NCBI RefSeq assembly: GCF_002091635.1
Contig: NZ_BDAC01000015.1
Span: forward strand, 1-64,000
Source of the DNA: Pseudomonas indica NBRC 103045
Lineage (GTDB): Bacteria > Pseudomonadota > Gammaproteobacteria > Pseudomonadales > Pseudomonadaceae
Reading direction: 5' to 3'
DNA length: 64,000 nucleotides
In this document: positions 17,937-26,053 of the stretch, piece by piece
How positions within the stretch are numbered: position 1 is the stretch's first letter
How the letters are laid out: the number at the start of each line of letters is the position of its first letter
Notes under the pieces: generated by a model
Told to the model about the DNA's origin: nothing
Databases searched by the model: none
The model's input: only the letters and a program-made list of their open reading frames with translations
Made by a program: the position numbers and the translations under genes

Positions 17937-18599
17937 TCAGCGTTTGCGACAAAGCGTCAGGCCATCGCCGATGGGCAGCAGGGACAGATCGATCCGCGCA
18001 TCATCTCTCAAGGCCCGGTTCAATGCCTGGATCGCCCGTGTGTCGGCGCTTTCCGGCTGGGTTTCGAGGACGCGCCCGCTCCACAACGTGTTGTCGAACA
18101 GGATCAGGCCGCCGGGCCGCAGCAGTGCGAGGGCCTGCTCGAAATAGGCCGGATAGTTGGTTTTGTCGGCGTCCACGAAGACCAGGTCGAAGCGGCTGCC
18201 CTGCCCTTCGCGAAGCAAGGCCTCCAGCGTCTCCAGTGCAGGCGCCAGCCTGACTTGGATACGTCCCTCCACGCCGGCCTCCCGCCAGTAGCGACGCCCA
18301 ATCGAGGTGTACTCCTCGGAAACGTCGCAGCAGATCAGTTCGCCACCCTCCGGCAGGGCCATGGCCATGCAGAGTGCGCTGTAGCCGGTGTAGGTGCCGA
18401 TTTCCAGCAGACGCCGCGCGCCAGTCAACTGGACCAGCAGGCCCATGAATTGCCCCTGCTCCGGGGCGATCTGCCAGCCGGCGGTGGGCAGCCCGGCGGT
18501 TTCTTCGCGGAGGCGGCGCTGTACCTCGCTCTCGCGCAACGAAACGTCCAGCAGGTAGCGGTATAGGGCGTCGTCCAAATTCAGGGTTCGGTTGGTCAT
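17937..18599 (-). CDS. Class I SAM-dependent O-methyltransferase (caffeoyl-CoA type)
   Basis: A 220-residue methyltransferase of family 3. It contains APEQGQFMGLLVQLTGARRLLEIGTYTGYSAL (SAM-binding motif I), ELICCDVSEEYTSIGRRYW, the divalent-metal-binding motif FVDADKTNYPAYFEQAL, and LILFDNTLWSGRV. Relatives methylate catechol-like hydroxyls in a metal-dependent manner; the substrate here is unknown. The ATG at 18599 follows TTGGAGAAGCCC. It lies between an HNH gene and the NlpC/P60 genes, all on the minus strand. Confidence 0.9.
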   Translation of the reverse strand: MTNRTLNLDDALYRYLLDVSLRESEVQRRLREETAGLPTAGWQIAPEQGQFMGLLVQLTGARRLLEIGTYTGYSALCMAMALPEGGELICCDVSEEYTSIGRRYWREAGVEGRIQVRLAPALETLEALLREGQGSRFDLVFVDADKTNYPAYFEQALALLRPGGLILFDNTLWSGRVLETQPESADTRAIQALNRALRDDARIDLSLLPIGDGLTLCRKR

Positions 18600-18640
18600 G
18601 GGCTTCTCCAACCCGTCAGGTTGCCAGCGAACAGAACGGA

Positions 18641-19162
18641 TCACGGATTCCGGGCGAGGGGGCCGCTGTCCAGCACGCGCTTGGCGTTCAGATAGCTTTT
18701 CTGCCAGTAGGCTGTGGACAGGCTGTCCAGACGCACGGTTCCACCGCTGGACGGGGCATGGACGAAGCGGCCTTCGCCGACGTAGATGCCGGCATGACTG
18801 ACCTTGCCGCCCCCTTGGGTGGAAAAGAACACCAGATCGCCGGGCTGCAAGGCCCTGACGCTGACATTGGGTACGCGCATGGCCAGCAACTCACGGGTCG
18901 AGCGCGGCAGGCTGATGCCGGCGGCATCCCGGTAGACGTAGCCGATCAGGCCGCTGCAATCGAAACCGGAGTCCGGTGTGTTGCCGCCATAGCGATAAGG
19001 AGTGCCGACCAGTCCGATGGCACGGATCAGCACATCGTCGGCGACCGGCGGGTAGCTCGCGCTGGGGGTGGTGATGACGGGACCGGGAGAGGGGGCGTGG
19101 CCGGCGCAGGCAGTGAGCAGCGCAGCGAGAACGAGAAGCAGGAGGCGAGCCGTTGCAGGCAT
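18641..19162 (-). CDS. NlpC/P60-family lipoprotein (peptidoglycan endopeptidase)
   Basis: A 173-residue lipoprotein: signal LVLAALLTAC|AG, then an NlpC/P60 domain with the catalytic Cys in DSGFDCSGLIGYVYR, the His in GKVSHAGIYVGEGRFVHAP and the usual third residue region thereafter. It should cut peptide cross-links or stems in the periplasmic cell wall, between D-Glu and diaminopimelate in characterised relatives. It is the downstream member of a tandem pair with the next gene; the two share the same domain layout, so they arose by duplication. Confidence 0.9.
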   Translation of the reverse strand: MPATARLLLLVLAALLTACAGHAPSPGPVITTPSASYPPVADDVLIRAIGLVGTPYRYGGNTPDSGFDCSGLIGYVYRDAAGISLPRSTRELLAMRVPNVSVRALQPGDLVFFSTQGGGKVSHAGIYVGEGRFVHAPSSGGTVRLDSLSTAYWQKSYLNAKRVLDSGPLARNP

Positions 19163-19282
19163 GGGCGGGCGTTCCGTTGCAGAATGCGCCCTACTCTGCC
19201 GGCTGCGAGGCTCTGGCGCAAGCCCTGTGCCGCCTCGGGACTGCCGACGTTCCGTCACGACATGGCAGAACGTCGGACACTG

Positions 19283-19879
19283 TCAGCGACGGTGCAGCGG
19301 ATTGTTCTCGGTGGGAGCGTGCGCCAGGACGCGCTTGGCTTCCATGTAGCTGGCGCTCCAGTAGCGGTCATCCAGGCTATCTACCCGCACGCCGCCGCTG
19401 CGGCGACTGGAGGAATGGACGAACTGGTCGTCGCCGATATAGATGGCAGCGTGGCTGACCCGGCCACGGCCGCGGTCGTTGAAGAACAGGATGTCGCCCG
19501 GCTCCAGCTCGTCGCGGGAAACCAGCGGCGCCTTCAGGTTGATCATCTCGCGCGTGGAGCGCGGCAGCAGGATGCCCGCCTCCTCGCGGAACAGGTAGCC
19601 GACGAAACCGCTGCAATCGAACCCGGTCTTCTCCGACCGACCACCGAAGCGGTACGGCGTACCGACCAGTTCGAGGCCGCGTTCACGGATGCTATCCGCC
19701 AGACTGGGCAGTTCGTAGGACTGGTCGTCGGTCAGGTCCGCCAGTTGGGCGGCGGTGGGTTCGTCGGCCGCTGGAAGGGACGGAGCGACGGTAGCCTGGG
19801 GCTGCGGCGCATAGCCGGCGCAGGCGGTCAGCAGCAGGGTAAAGGCAACAGGCACGAGGGGTGCGAAGCGCTTGAGCAT
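19283..19879 (-). CDS. NlpC/P60-family lipoprotein (peptidoglycan endopeptidase)
   Basis: A 198-residue paralogue of the adjacent protein, with a lipoprotein signal (VAFTLLLTAC|AGYAP), a longer linker (about residues 22-65) and an NlpC/P60 domain. Catalytic Cys is in KTGFDCSGFVGYLFREEAG and catalytic His in GRVSHAAIYIGDDQFVHSS. The in-frame GTG two codons upstream is less likely as a start than the ATG at 19879. It is followed after 120 bp by the second endopeptidase gene. Both keep all catalytic residues, so neither looks decayed. Confidence 0.9.
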   Translation of the reverse strand: MLKRFAPLVPVAFTLLLTACAGYAPQPQATVAPSLPAADEPTAAQLADLTDDQSYELPSLADSIRERGLELVGTPYRFGGRSEKTGFDCSGFVGYLFREEAGILLPRSTREMINLKAPLVSRDELEPGDILFFNDRGRGRVSHAAIYIGDDQFVHSSSRRSGGVRVDSLDDRYWSASYMEAKRVLAHAPTENNPLHRR

Positions 19880-19946
19880 GGGCACGACCGTGTCGGGAAT
19901 TCTGAAGAAGGCGCGAATATGCCTTTTCGTTCCTCCATATGCAAAT

Positions 19947-20714
19947 TTAATTGGAGGGAATGTGACTCAGTATTCTCGGCAAAACATCTAAGGCCCTCCC
20001 CGCCAACCGGATGTCCACGGTCGTGCTCAGGTCCGTGAAGCCGGGGTTGATCTCCACGGTGAAGCCACCCGTCGCCCGTGTGTGCAGCACCGGCTCGACG
20101 ATATAGGGGAAGCTCGCCGTGGTGCCGACCGCCAGAACGGCGTCGAAGCCTTTGCGCAGTTCGGCATAGAGCGCTTCGATGGCCCGCTCGGGCAGCATTT
20201 CCTCGAACAGCACCACCGGCGGCCGCAGGACGCCGCCACATTGCCCGCACAACGGTGGCAGCGGGCGTAGCAAATGCTCTTCCAGCTCGGGGCTCTCCGC
20301 CCCGCAGGACTGGCAGAAAAGGGGCGCCAGCTCGCCATGGATCTCGATCAGGCGCTCCGGCGGGCTGCCGGCGGCCCGGTGGTAGCCGTCGATATTCTGG
20401 GTCAGCACCCAGCAGCCGGGCTTGCGCCGCTGCAGTTCGGCAATGGCCTCGTGCCCGGCGTTGGGACGCGCGCCCAGGCAGGCTTTGCCCAGTTCGGCGA
20501 GGTATTTCCAGCAGAGCCCCGGATCGCGCCGCAGCATCGGCCCGGACAGCGCCGCCTCGATGGGCAGCCCCTCTTCCGTGCTGCCGTTGTAGAGGCCGCC
20601 CAGGCCACGGTAGGTAGGCAGGCCGGAGTCGGCGGACACACCCGCTCCGGTGATCACCAGGATGCGCTCCGCCTTCCTCAAGGCTTCGGCGACGCGGATG
20701 ATGTCGTGTTCCAA
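19947..20714 (-). CDS. Sir2-family NAD-dependent protein deacylase (sirtuin)
   Basis: A 255-residue sirtuin that would remove acyl groups from lysine using NAD. It has the NAD-binding motif VITGAGVSADSGLPTYRG, the TQNIDGYH motif near residue 106, the catalytic histidine in IEIHGEL, and a zinc site formed by CQSC and CGQC. A TTG at 20714 is the likely start: AGGAGATCGGC stands just upstream and no ATG fits. This gene type is called cobB in enteric bacteria, but it has nothing to do with the corrin amidase at 7121-8416. It follows the TagI-like gene on the same strand. Confidence 0.92.
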   Translation of the reverse strand: MEHDIIRVAEALRKAERILVITGAGVSADSGLPTYRGLGGLYNGSTEEGLPIEAALSGPMLRRDPGLCWKYLAELGKACLGARPNAGHEAIAELQRRKPGCWVLTQNIDGYHRAAGSPPERLIEIHGELAPLFCQSCGAESPELEEHLLRPLPPLCGQCGGVLRPPVVLFEEMLPERAIEALYAELRKGFDAVLAVGTTASFPYIVEPVLHTRATGGFTVEINPGFTDLSTTVDIRLAGRALDVLPRILSHIPSN

Positions 20715-20773
20715 GCCGATCTCCTGCGATTAGCCTGCCCGTCCCGCCAGTGCGCAGTGGACCCTGGCAGGTT

Positions 20774-21466
20774 TCAATGATTCACGGTGTGCGCCAGCAT
20801 CACCGACAACTGGCACAGCGGTCGACCGCTCTCGGCATGCCAGCGGTTGAAGGTGTCCTGAACGATGGCGAGATCCTTCTGGCTGGTCGGCGTCTTGTCG
20901 ACGATGCCTTGGGCCTTGAGCGCCGCCACCATGTCGTCGGTGGGGATGAAGGTGTCCTTGCCGACCATGCGCAGGAAGCGCGGTGCCGACATTCCGCCAA
21001 GCTGGTTGCCGTGCTTGGCCAGGTATTTCCACAGACCGACGATATCGGTCACCGGCCAGTCGGCGATCAGCGCCCCGAAGCGGCCCTTTTCCCGCGCCAC
21101 GTCGAGCACCATCTGAGCGTTGCGCGGCACGCTCTTGAGCTTGCCCAGGTGGCGGATCAACCGCTCGTCCTGCATCAGCCGCTCCAGGTGTTCGGCACTC
21201 ATCAGCGCGACCTTTTCCGGATCGAAGCCGAAGAAGACCTCTTCGAACGCTGGCCACTTGGCGTCCACCAGGCTGTGCTTGAGGCCGGCCCGGAAGATGC
21301 GCAGGCTGATCGTCGACAGGTAGCGGTCGTCGCCCAGGTCGCGCAGCTCCGCGTCGCTCCTGGGCGCCGGCAGGCGCGCTTCCAGGGCTTCGCGAGAGCC
21401 GAAGCGGTTCAGGCAGAACTCGTACAACCAGGTGTAGTCACGCACGCGCTTTCGCTCCTTGCTCAT
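20774..21466 (-). CDS. DNA-3-methyladenine glycosylase I-like protein
   Basis: A 230-residue protein resembling the adenine glycosylase (TagI) family in its core: YLSTISLRIFRAGLKHSLVDAKWPAFEEVFFGFDP, followed by RNAQMVLDVAREKGRF. True TagI enzymes carry zinc-binding cysteine/histidine residues at the ends and an aromatic substrate pocket. The usual N-terminal C-x-W motif is missing here (YTWLYEFCLNRF instead), so this is a divergent subgroup whose activity is uncertain. ATG at 21466; it sits between ttcA and the sirtuin gene. Confidence 0.75.
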   Translation of the reverse strand: MSKERKRVRDYTWLYEFCLNRFGSREALEARLPAPRSDAELRDLGDDRYLSTISLRIFRAGLKHSLVDAKWPAFEEVFFGFDPEKVALMSAEHLERLMQDERLIRHLGKLKSVPRNAQMVLDVAREKGRFGALIADWPVTDIVGLWKYLAKHGNQLGGMSAPRFLRMVGKDTFIPTDDMVAALKAQGIVDKTPTSQKDLAIVQDTFNRWHAESGRPLCQLSVMLAHTVNH

Positions 21467-21495
21467 CGCTGGCGGATTGCAGCTCGCTGCCGCGG

Positions 21496-22320
21496 TTACA
21501 GGCTCATCACATCGAGAAAACGCGGCGTGGCGCTGTCATCGATACGCAGGCTGGCGAAGTCGAACAGGTTGCGGTCGGCCAATTGCGACGGCACCACGTT
21601 CTGCAAGGCGCGGAACATGATCTCGGTGCGTCCCGGCGACTTGCGTTCCCATTCCTGGAGCATTTCCTTGACCACCTTGCGCTGCAGGTTCTCCTGCGAA
21701 CCGCACAGGTTGCACGGGATGATCGGGAATTCCTTCATCCGCGCATAGGCCTCGATGTCCGCTTCATTGCAGTAGGCCAGCGGACGGATCACCACATTGC
21801 GGCCGTCGTCGGAAAGCAGCTTGGGCGGCATGGCCTTGAGGGTGCCGCCATAGAACATGTTGAGGAAGAAGGTTTCGAGAATGTCGTCGCGGTGATGCCC
21901 CAGGGCCATCTTGGTCGCGCCGATTTCGTCGGCGAAGGTGTAGAGCGTGCCGCGGCGCAGGCGCGAGCACAGCGAGCAGGTGGTCTTACCTTCGGGAATC
22001 TTTTCCTTCACCACCGAGTAGGTGTCCTTCTCGATGATGTGGTGTTCCACACCGAGGGATTTCAGGTATTCCGGCAGCACGTGCTCGGGGAAGCCGGGTT
22101 GTTTCTGGTCCATGTTCACCGCGACGATCTCGAACTTGATCGGCGCGACCTTCTGCAGGTACAGCAGCACGTCGAGCATGGTGTAGCTGTCCTTGCCGCC
22201 GGACAGGCAGACCATGACCTTGTCGCCGTCCTCGATCATGTTGAAGTCGGCGATGGCTTCGCCGGCGAGGCGGCGCAGGCGTTTCTGCAGTTTGTTCTGG
22301 TTGACCGAAAGGGTACCCAT
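21496..22320 (-). CDS. ttcA: tRNA 2-thiocytidine biosynthesis protein TtcA
   Basis: Cytosolic enzyme that thiolates cytidine 32 in several tRNAs, using ATP and an iron-sulphur cluster. The 274-residue protein has the PP-loop [18 protein letters not shown] near residue 38, the cysteine pair [12 protein letters not shown], and a further CxxC in [16 protein letters not shown], the ligand set expected for the cluster. [19 protein letters not shown] is also characteristic. The length is normal. It is separated from the DUF547 gene by about 85 bp on the same strand. Confidence 0.96.
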   Translation of the reverse strand: MGTLSVNQNKLQKRLRRLAGEAIADFNMIEDGDKVMVCLSGGKDSYTMLDVLLYLQKVAPIKFEIVAVNMDQKQPGFPEHVLPEYLKSLGVEHHIIEKDTYSVVKEKIPEGKTTCSLCSRLRRGTLYTFADEIGATKMALGHHRDDILETFFLNMFYGGTLKAMPPKLLSDDGRNVVIRPLAYCNEADIEAYARMKEFPIIPCNLCGSQENLQRKVVKEMLQEWERKSPGRTEIMFRALQNVVPSQLADRNLFDFASLRIDDSATPRFLDVMSL

Positions 22321-22404
22321 GGTGCTCTGGAATCCGGGGAGTTGCGAAAGGCCGGCATTTTACGCGGAAAGCGCCGCCAGCCCCAACCCGCCGATCAGGA
22401 GCGC

Positions 22405-23217
22405 TCAGGGTTCGTTGAGATCCCAGTCGAAGCGATAGCGAACGCCGCCCTCGAAACTCGCCAGGCGCCGTGCCAGCTCTGGCTCCGCGTAGGCCGTCAG
22501 GTGCTGGAGCAAGCCGGCTTCGCCGCCGAAATCGGCGGGAAACCAGTCGTAGAGCTTCGAGAGCACCAACTGGCCCTTCTCGAAGTCGACGCCACGCGGA
22601 TGATTGATGTAGGCCCGTGCGCCCTGGTCGAGCAAACGCTCGCTGTTCTGCGCGGTAAACGCCTCGGCGGCCAGGTTCGGACTGCCCAGGCTGCCGTTGT
22701 TGAGCGCGTAGTGCAGCCGCGGGTCTCGCCAGAACGGCCGCAGGATACGGTGCTCGATGTCGTTGAGGCTGAGCCGGTGGCCGGCGACTTCCACCAAATC
22801 CAGGTCCCACGGCCCGAGCCGGTACCAGCCGCCCAGGCGGATGACCGAACGGACCGGATAATGCTGCAGCACCAGGCGCACGGTCAGTGCGTTGTAAAGG
22901 TTGATCCAGTAGGCGCGCTGCTCGTCGCGGGTGAACTGGCGCGGATCGAGCGCCGCGAGCTGCTCCAGGTAGATGTCCAGCAGGCGGACATGATCAGGGT
23001 CCACCCGGGCATAGTCGAAACGGGCGATACCGCTGGGATGGCGGTCGTCCAGGTAAAGCGTCAGCAGCTCCTGCCAGGCGCTGTGGTCGATGCTCGCCGC
23101 CCGCGTCTCGTCGCTGCGATGCCAGATCTCCCAGGGCTCCATGGCGGGCGTGGCAACGGCCACCCGCACAGCGGCGAATATCAGCAAAGCGGCGCTCATC
23201 CAGCGTAGCAGGGTCAT
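22405..23217 (-). CDS. Exported DUF547 protein
   Basis: A 270-residue secreted or periplasmic protein with a signal peptide (LRWMSAALLIFAAVRVAVA). It matches DUF547 in RDEQRAYWINLYNALTVRLVLQHYPVRSVIRLG, in SLNDIEHRILRPFWRDPRLHYALNNGSLGSPNL, and in RLLDQGARAYINHPRGV. The fold is thought to be related to transglutaminase/cysteine-protease-like proteins, but the function is unknown. Two ATGs lie close together; the second (23217) is spaced correctly from CGGAGG and is preferred. Confidence 0.85.
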   Translation of the reverse strand: MTLLRWMSAALLIFAAVRVAVATPAMEPWEIWHRSDETRAASIDHSAWQELLTLYLDDRHPSGIARFDYARVDPDHVRLLDIYLEQLAALDPRQFTRDEQRAYWINLYNALTVRLVLQHYPVRSVIRLGGWYRLGPWDLDLVEVAGHRLSLNDIEHRILRPFWRDPRLHYALNNGSLGSPNLAAEAFTAQNSERLLDQGARAYINHPRGVDFEKGQLVLSKLYDWFPADFGGEAGLLQHLTAYAEPELARRLASFEGGVRYRFDWDLNEP

Positions 23218-23301
23218 GCACATCCTCCGTTCGACGCACCTGGGACCGGAGCGAGCCGCTCAAGTTCATCGGCAACTCCGGAAGCGTGATAGGCTCGTCC
23301 C

Positions 23302-23898
23302 ATGGCTTCCGATCTCGACCCCACCCTCGATCTCGCCGACCAGTTGTTCTCTCTGCTACGCGAAGCGAACGACGGTTGCAGCGAATACCAGTTGATCCAG
23401 CAGCTCAGGGCGCGTCGATCGACGCATATCCCGCACCTGTCGCTGACCGACCGACTGGTGCTGTTCCGCACCCATTTCCTGCTGTTCAACGCCCTCTACC
23501 GGCTGCGCGACCGGCTCTGGGAGGAAAGCTCGGCCCATCTCGAGATCAGCGCGCTGCACATCCAGCTGCATCCCTACCAAAGCGGCACGGCGGAGCTGAG
23601 CGAACAAGACCCGCTGCGCGAGTACTACCTGGACATGCGCCATCTGCGCGAGACCACCGAGCAGGACGTCGAGAAACTGCTGGCCAGCTTCTGGACGCGC
23701 ATGCAAGGCGGCGACGAGAAGCGCGCCGCGCTGGAACTGTTCGAACTGGACCGGCTGGACGAACCCGTCAATCTCGCCACCATCAAGCTGCGCTATCGCC
23801 AGTTGGTCAGCCTGCACCACCCGGATCGCGGCGGCAGCACATCGCGCCTGCAGTCGATCAACCGGGCGATGGAAATACTACAACGCTATTACACCTGA
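23302..23898 (+). CDS. DnaJ-related protein with C-terminal J domain
   Basis: A 198-residue protein with an N-terminal helical domain (DUF3530/DNAJ-related N-terminal type, e.g. LLREANDGCSEYQLIQQLRAR) and a J domain at the extreme C-terminus. The J domain contains LRYRQLVSLHHPDRGGSTSRLQSINRAMEIL, with HPD at about residues 172-174. It lacks the Gly/Phe and zinc-finger regions of DnaJ. It would stimulate an Hsp70 partner, but client and partner are not evident. It is divergent from the DUF547 gene, with 84 bp between starts. Confidence 0.85.
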   Translation: MASDLDPTLDLADQLFSLLREANDGCSEYQLIQQLRARRSTHIPHLSLTDRLVLFRTHFLLFNALYRLRDRLWEESSAHLEISALHIQLHPYQSGTAELSEQDPLREYYLDMRHLRETTEQDVEKLLASFWTRMQGGDEKRAALELFELDRLDEPVNLATIKLRYRQLVSLHHPDRGGSTSRLQSINRAMEILQRYYT

Positions 23899-24064
23899 CC
23901 CGCAGAGACGAATTCGCTCTAAAGCCGCGCGCTGCGCGGGCTCCAGCGCATGCCTATACTGCGACATACGGTCGCATAGGTTCGGCCTCGCACCCGGTGG
24001 CGCTGTGCATGCGCGCCGGGCGCATCGCTGGGGGGCGATCGTTATAACAAGAGGAGGTGTTGGC

Positions 24065-24664
24065 ATGATCCATCACGTTTGGGGGCTTTTCACCCATCCC
24101 GACCAGGAATGGCAGGAAATCCGTGGCGAGGAAGAAACCATCAGCCACATGTACCTGACCCACGTTCTGATCCTTGCGGCCATTCCGGTCATTTCTGCTT
24201 ATATCGGTACCACGCAGGTCGGCTGGGCCCATGGCAGCAGCACACCCGTGAAGCTCACGGAGGCCAGTGCACTGCAAATGACCATCATGTCCTATCTGGC
24301 GATGCTGGCCGGCGTTGCGGTCATGGGTGCGTTCATCAAGTGGATGGCCCGTACCTACGATGCCAGCCCGAGCCTGGCGCAGTGCGTGGTCTTCGCGGCC
24401 TATACCGCCACTCCGCTGTTCATTGGCGGTCTCGCGGCGCTGTATCCCAACCTCTGGCTGGCGATGCTGGTGGGGACCGCGGCGATTTGCTACACGGTAT
24501 ACCTGCTCTATGTGGGCATCCCTACCTTCATGAACATCCCCGAGGACGAGGGCTTCCTGTTCTCCAGTTCGGTGCTGGCGGTGGGGTTGGTAGTGCTGGT
24601 GGCGATGATTGCGATCTCGGTGATTCTCTGGGGTATGGGCATGGGACCTGTCTATACCAGTTGA
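24065..24664 (+). CDS. Yip1-like inner-membrane protein (first of tandem pair)
   Basis: A 199-residue membrane protein with about five hydrophobic helices and the start MIHHVWGLFTHPDQEWQEI, which is the mark of the bacterial Yip1/DUF1282 group. IPVISAYIGTTQVGW, AYTATPLFIGGLAALYP and LYVGIPTFMNIPEDEGF are shared almost word for word with the next gene product. The function in bacteria is unknown. The ATG follows AAGAGGAGGTGTTGGC, a very strong ribosome-binding site. A hairpin terminator lies between it and its paralogue. Confidence 0.88.
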   Translation: MIHHVWGLFTHPDQEWQEIRGEEETISHMYLTHVLILAAIPVISAYIGTTQVGWAHGSSTPVKLTEASALQMTIMSYLAMLAGVAVMGAFIKWMARTYDASPSLAQCVVFAAYTATPLFIGGLAALYPNLWLAMLVGTAAICYTVYLLYVGIPTFMNIPEDEGFLFSSSVLAVGLVVLVAMIAISVILWGMGMGPVYTS

Positions 24665-24683
24665 GCCAGGTTTTCTCTTCGAC

Positions 24684-24711
24684 GAGGCCGCCACGAGGCG
24701 GCCTCTTTTTT
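24684..24711 (+). terminator. Rho-independent terminator
   Basis: GAGGCCGCC (24684-24692), loop ACGA, GGCGGCCTC (24697-24705), then six T residues. A perfect 9-bp stem with T-run directly after the first Yip1-like gene indicates separate transcription of the paralogue or attenuation between them. Confidence 0.9.
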
Positions 24712-24836
24712 GCCGGAACGGAACCCCGCACCGGGAAAAATTTGAAACCCTGCCCCGCTTGGCCGTCTAACCCTTTAACCAGCCCCGTTTCCGGCAGTGC
24801 CGGGGCCGGGTCGCAAAGGAACGGAGGAGGCCTCGC

Positions 24837-25484
24837 ATGATTCCGCACTTTCTGGAACTGATGACCCATCCCGAGCACGCCTGGGAAGAAATCCGCCAGG
24901 GCGAAGACCGCAACAGTTTCCACTACCTGCCACACCTGCTGCTGCTCGCGCTGATTCCCGCGATCAGCCTGTTCATCGGCACCACCCGGGTGGGCTGGAG
25001 CCTGGTGGAAGACGAGCGGGTGATGCTGACCACGGTCAGCGCATTCCAACTCAGCGCCCTGCTCTACCTCACCATCATGCTCGGCACGCTGCTGATGGGC
25101 TGGTTCATCCGCTGGATGTCGCGCACCTTCGATTCCCGCCCTACGTTCAACCAGTGCGTCGGTTTCATGGCCTACATCGCCACGCCCTATTTCATCGCCG
25201 GCCTGGCCGCTCTCTACCCCAGCCGCTGGCTGGCGCTGGCCGTATTGCTGCTGGCCTCGGGCTACGCCACCTTCCTGCTGTATGTCGGCCTGCCGCGCTT
25301 CATGCGCATCAGCAACGAGCAGGCGTTCCCCTATGCCAGTTCGATCTGGGGCGTCGGTTTGCTGGTCCTGGTGACTATCTTGGTCAGCATGATCCTGCAC
25401 TGGCAGTACGTCCTGCTGCCCGACTACGAGCGGCCGACGATCCAGGACCAGGCCTATCCGACCCAGGACGAACGCCCGCAGTAA
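24837..25484 (+). CDS. Yip1-like inner-membrane protein (second of tandem pair)
   Basis: A 215-residue paralogue of the preceding protein: MIPHFLELMTHPEHAWEEI at the N-terminus, then LIPAISLFIGTTRVGWSL, MAYIATPYFIAGLAALYP, LYVGLPRFMRISNEQAFPY and VGLLVLVTILVSMIL. It differs in having a hydrophilic 25-residue C-terminal tail (DYERPTIQDQAYPT). It has its own GGAACGGAGGAGGCC ribosome-binding site and a 170-bp upstream region, so it is probably expressed separately. The role is unknown. Confidence 0.88.
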   Translation: MIPHFLELMTHPEHAWEEIRQGEDRNSFHYLPHLLLLALIPAISLFIGTTRVGWSLVEDERVMLTTVSAFQLSALLYLTIMLGTLLMGWFIRWMSRTFDSRPTFNQCVGFMAYIATPYFIAGLAALYPSRWLALAVLLLASGYATFLLYVGLPRFMRISNEQAFPYASSIWGVGLLVLVTILVSMILHWQYVLLPDYERPTIQDQAYPTQDERPQ

Positions 25485-25558
25485 CCGCTCGGCAGGCAAG
25501 CGGTTCGGCGAGGACAGGGTTTGCGGCATAATCGCGGGGCTCTGGAGTGCCCCGTTTC

Positions 25559-26047
25559 ATGCCCGAATTGCTCAATACCCGCGTCGAGGCCTGCTATCAG
25601 CAGGCCGAAGCCTTCTTCAAGCGCAGCTTTCCGCGCCCCCGGGTCAGCCTCAAGCTACGGGGGCAGAAAGCCGGCGTCGCCCATCTGGACGAGAACCTGC
25701 TGCGTTTCAACCTGCAGCTCTATCGCGAGAACAGCGAGGACTTCCTGCGCCAGACCGTCGCCCACGAGGTGGCCCACCTGATCGCGCATCAGTTGTTCGG
25801 CCCGCGGATCAAGCCGCACGGCGAGGAGTGGCAGTTGATCATGCGCGGCGTCTACGAATTGCCGCCGAACCGCTGCCACAACTATGCGATCAAGCGCCGC
25901 AGCGTGACCCGCTATCTGTACCGTTGCCAGTGCCAGGATTTCCCCTTCTCCGCCCAACGCCACGCCCTGGTCGGCAAGGGCCGCCGCTACTACTGCCGAC
26001 GTTGCAAGGCGACCCTGGTCTTCACCGGCCAGCAAAGCCGGGAGTGA
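25559..26047 (+). CDS. sprT: SprT-like zinc metalloprotease-fold protein
   Basis: A 162-residue SprT-family protein related to the protease domain of eukaryotic SPRTN. The active-site helix is FLRQTVAHEVAHLIAHQLFG with HExxH at about residues 66-70, and HGEEWQLIMR supplies the third ligand region. The C-terminus has a zinc ribbon made of YRCQCQ and YYCRRCKATLVF. In SPRTN this fold removes DNA-protein crosslinks; the bacterial role is little studied. The ATG at 25559 is preferred over an in-frame GTG at 25547 because TCTGGAG is spaced for the former. Confidence 0.9.
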   Translation: MPELLNTRVEACYQQAEAFFKRSFPRPRVSLKLRGQKAGVAHLDENLLRFNLQLYRENSEDFLRQTVAHEVAHLIAHQLFGPRIKPHGEEWQLIMRGVYELPPNRCHNYAIKRRSVTRYLYRCQCQDFPFSAQRHALVGKGRRYYCRRCKATLVFTGQQSRE

Positions 26048-26053
26048 ATATCC

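Noticed and set aside
19947-20714. Linking the sirtuin to the cobalamin genes through the name cobB
   Set aside because: The name is shared by unrelated proteins; the sequence here has sirtuin motifs and no part in corrin amidation.
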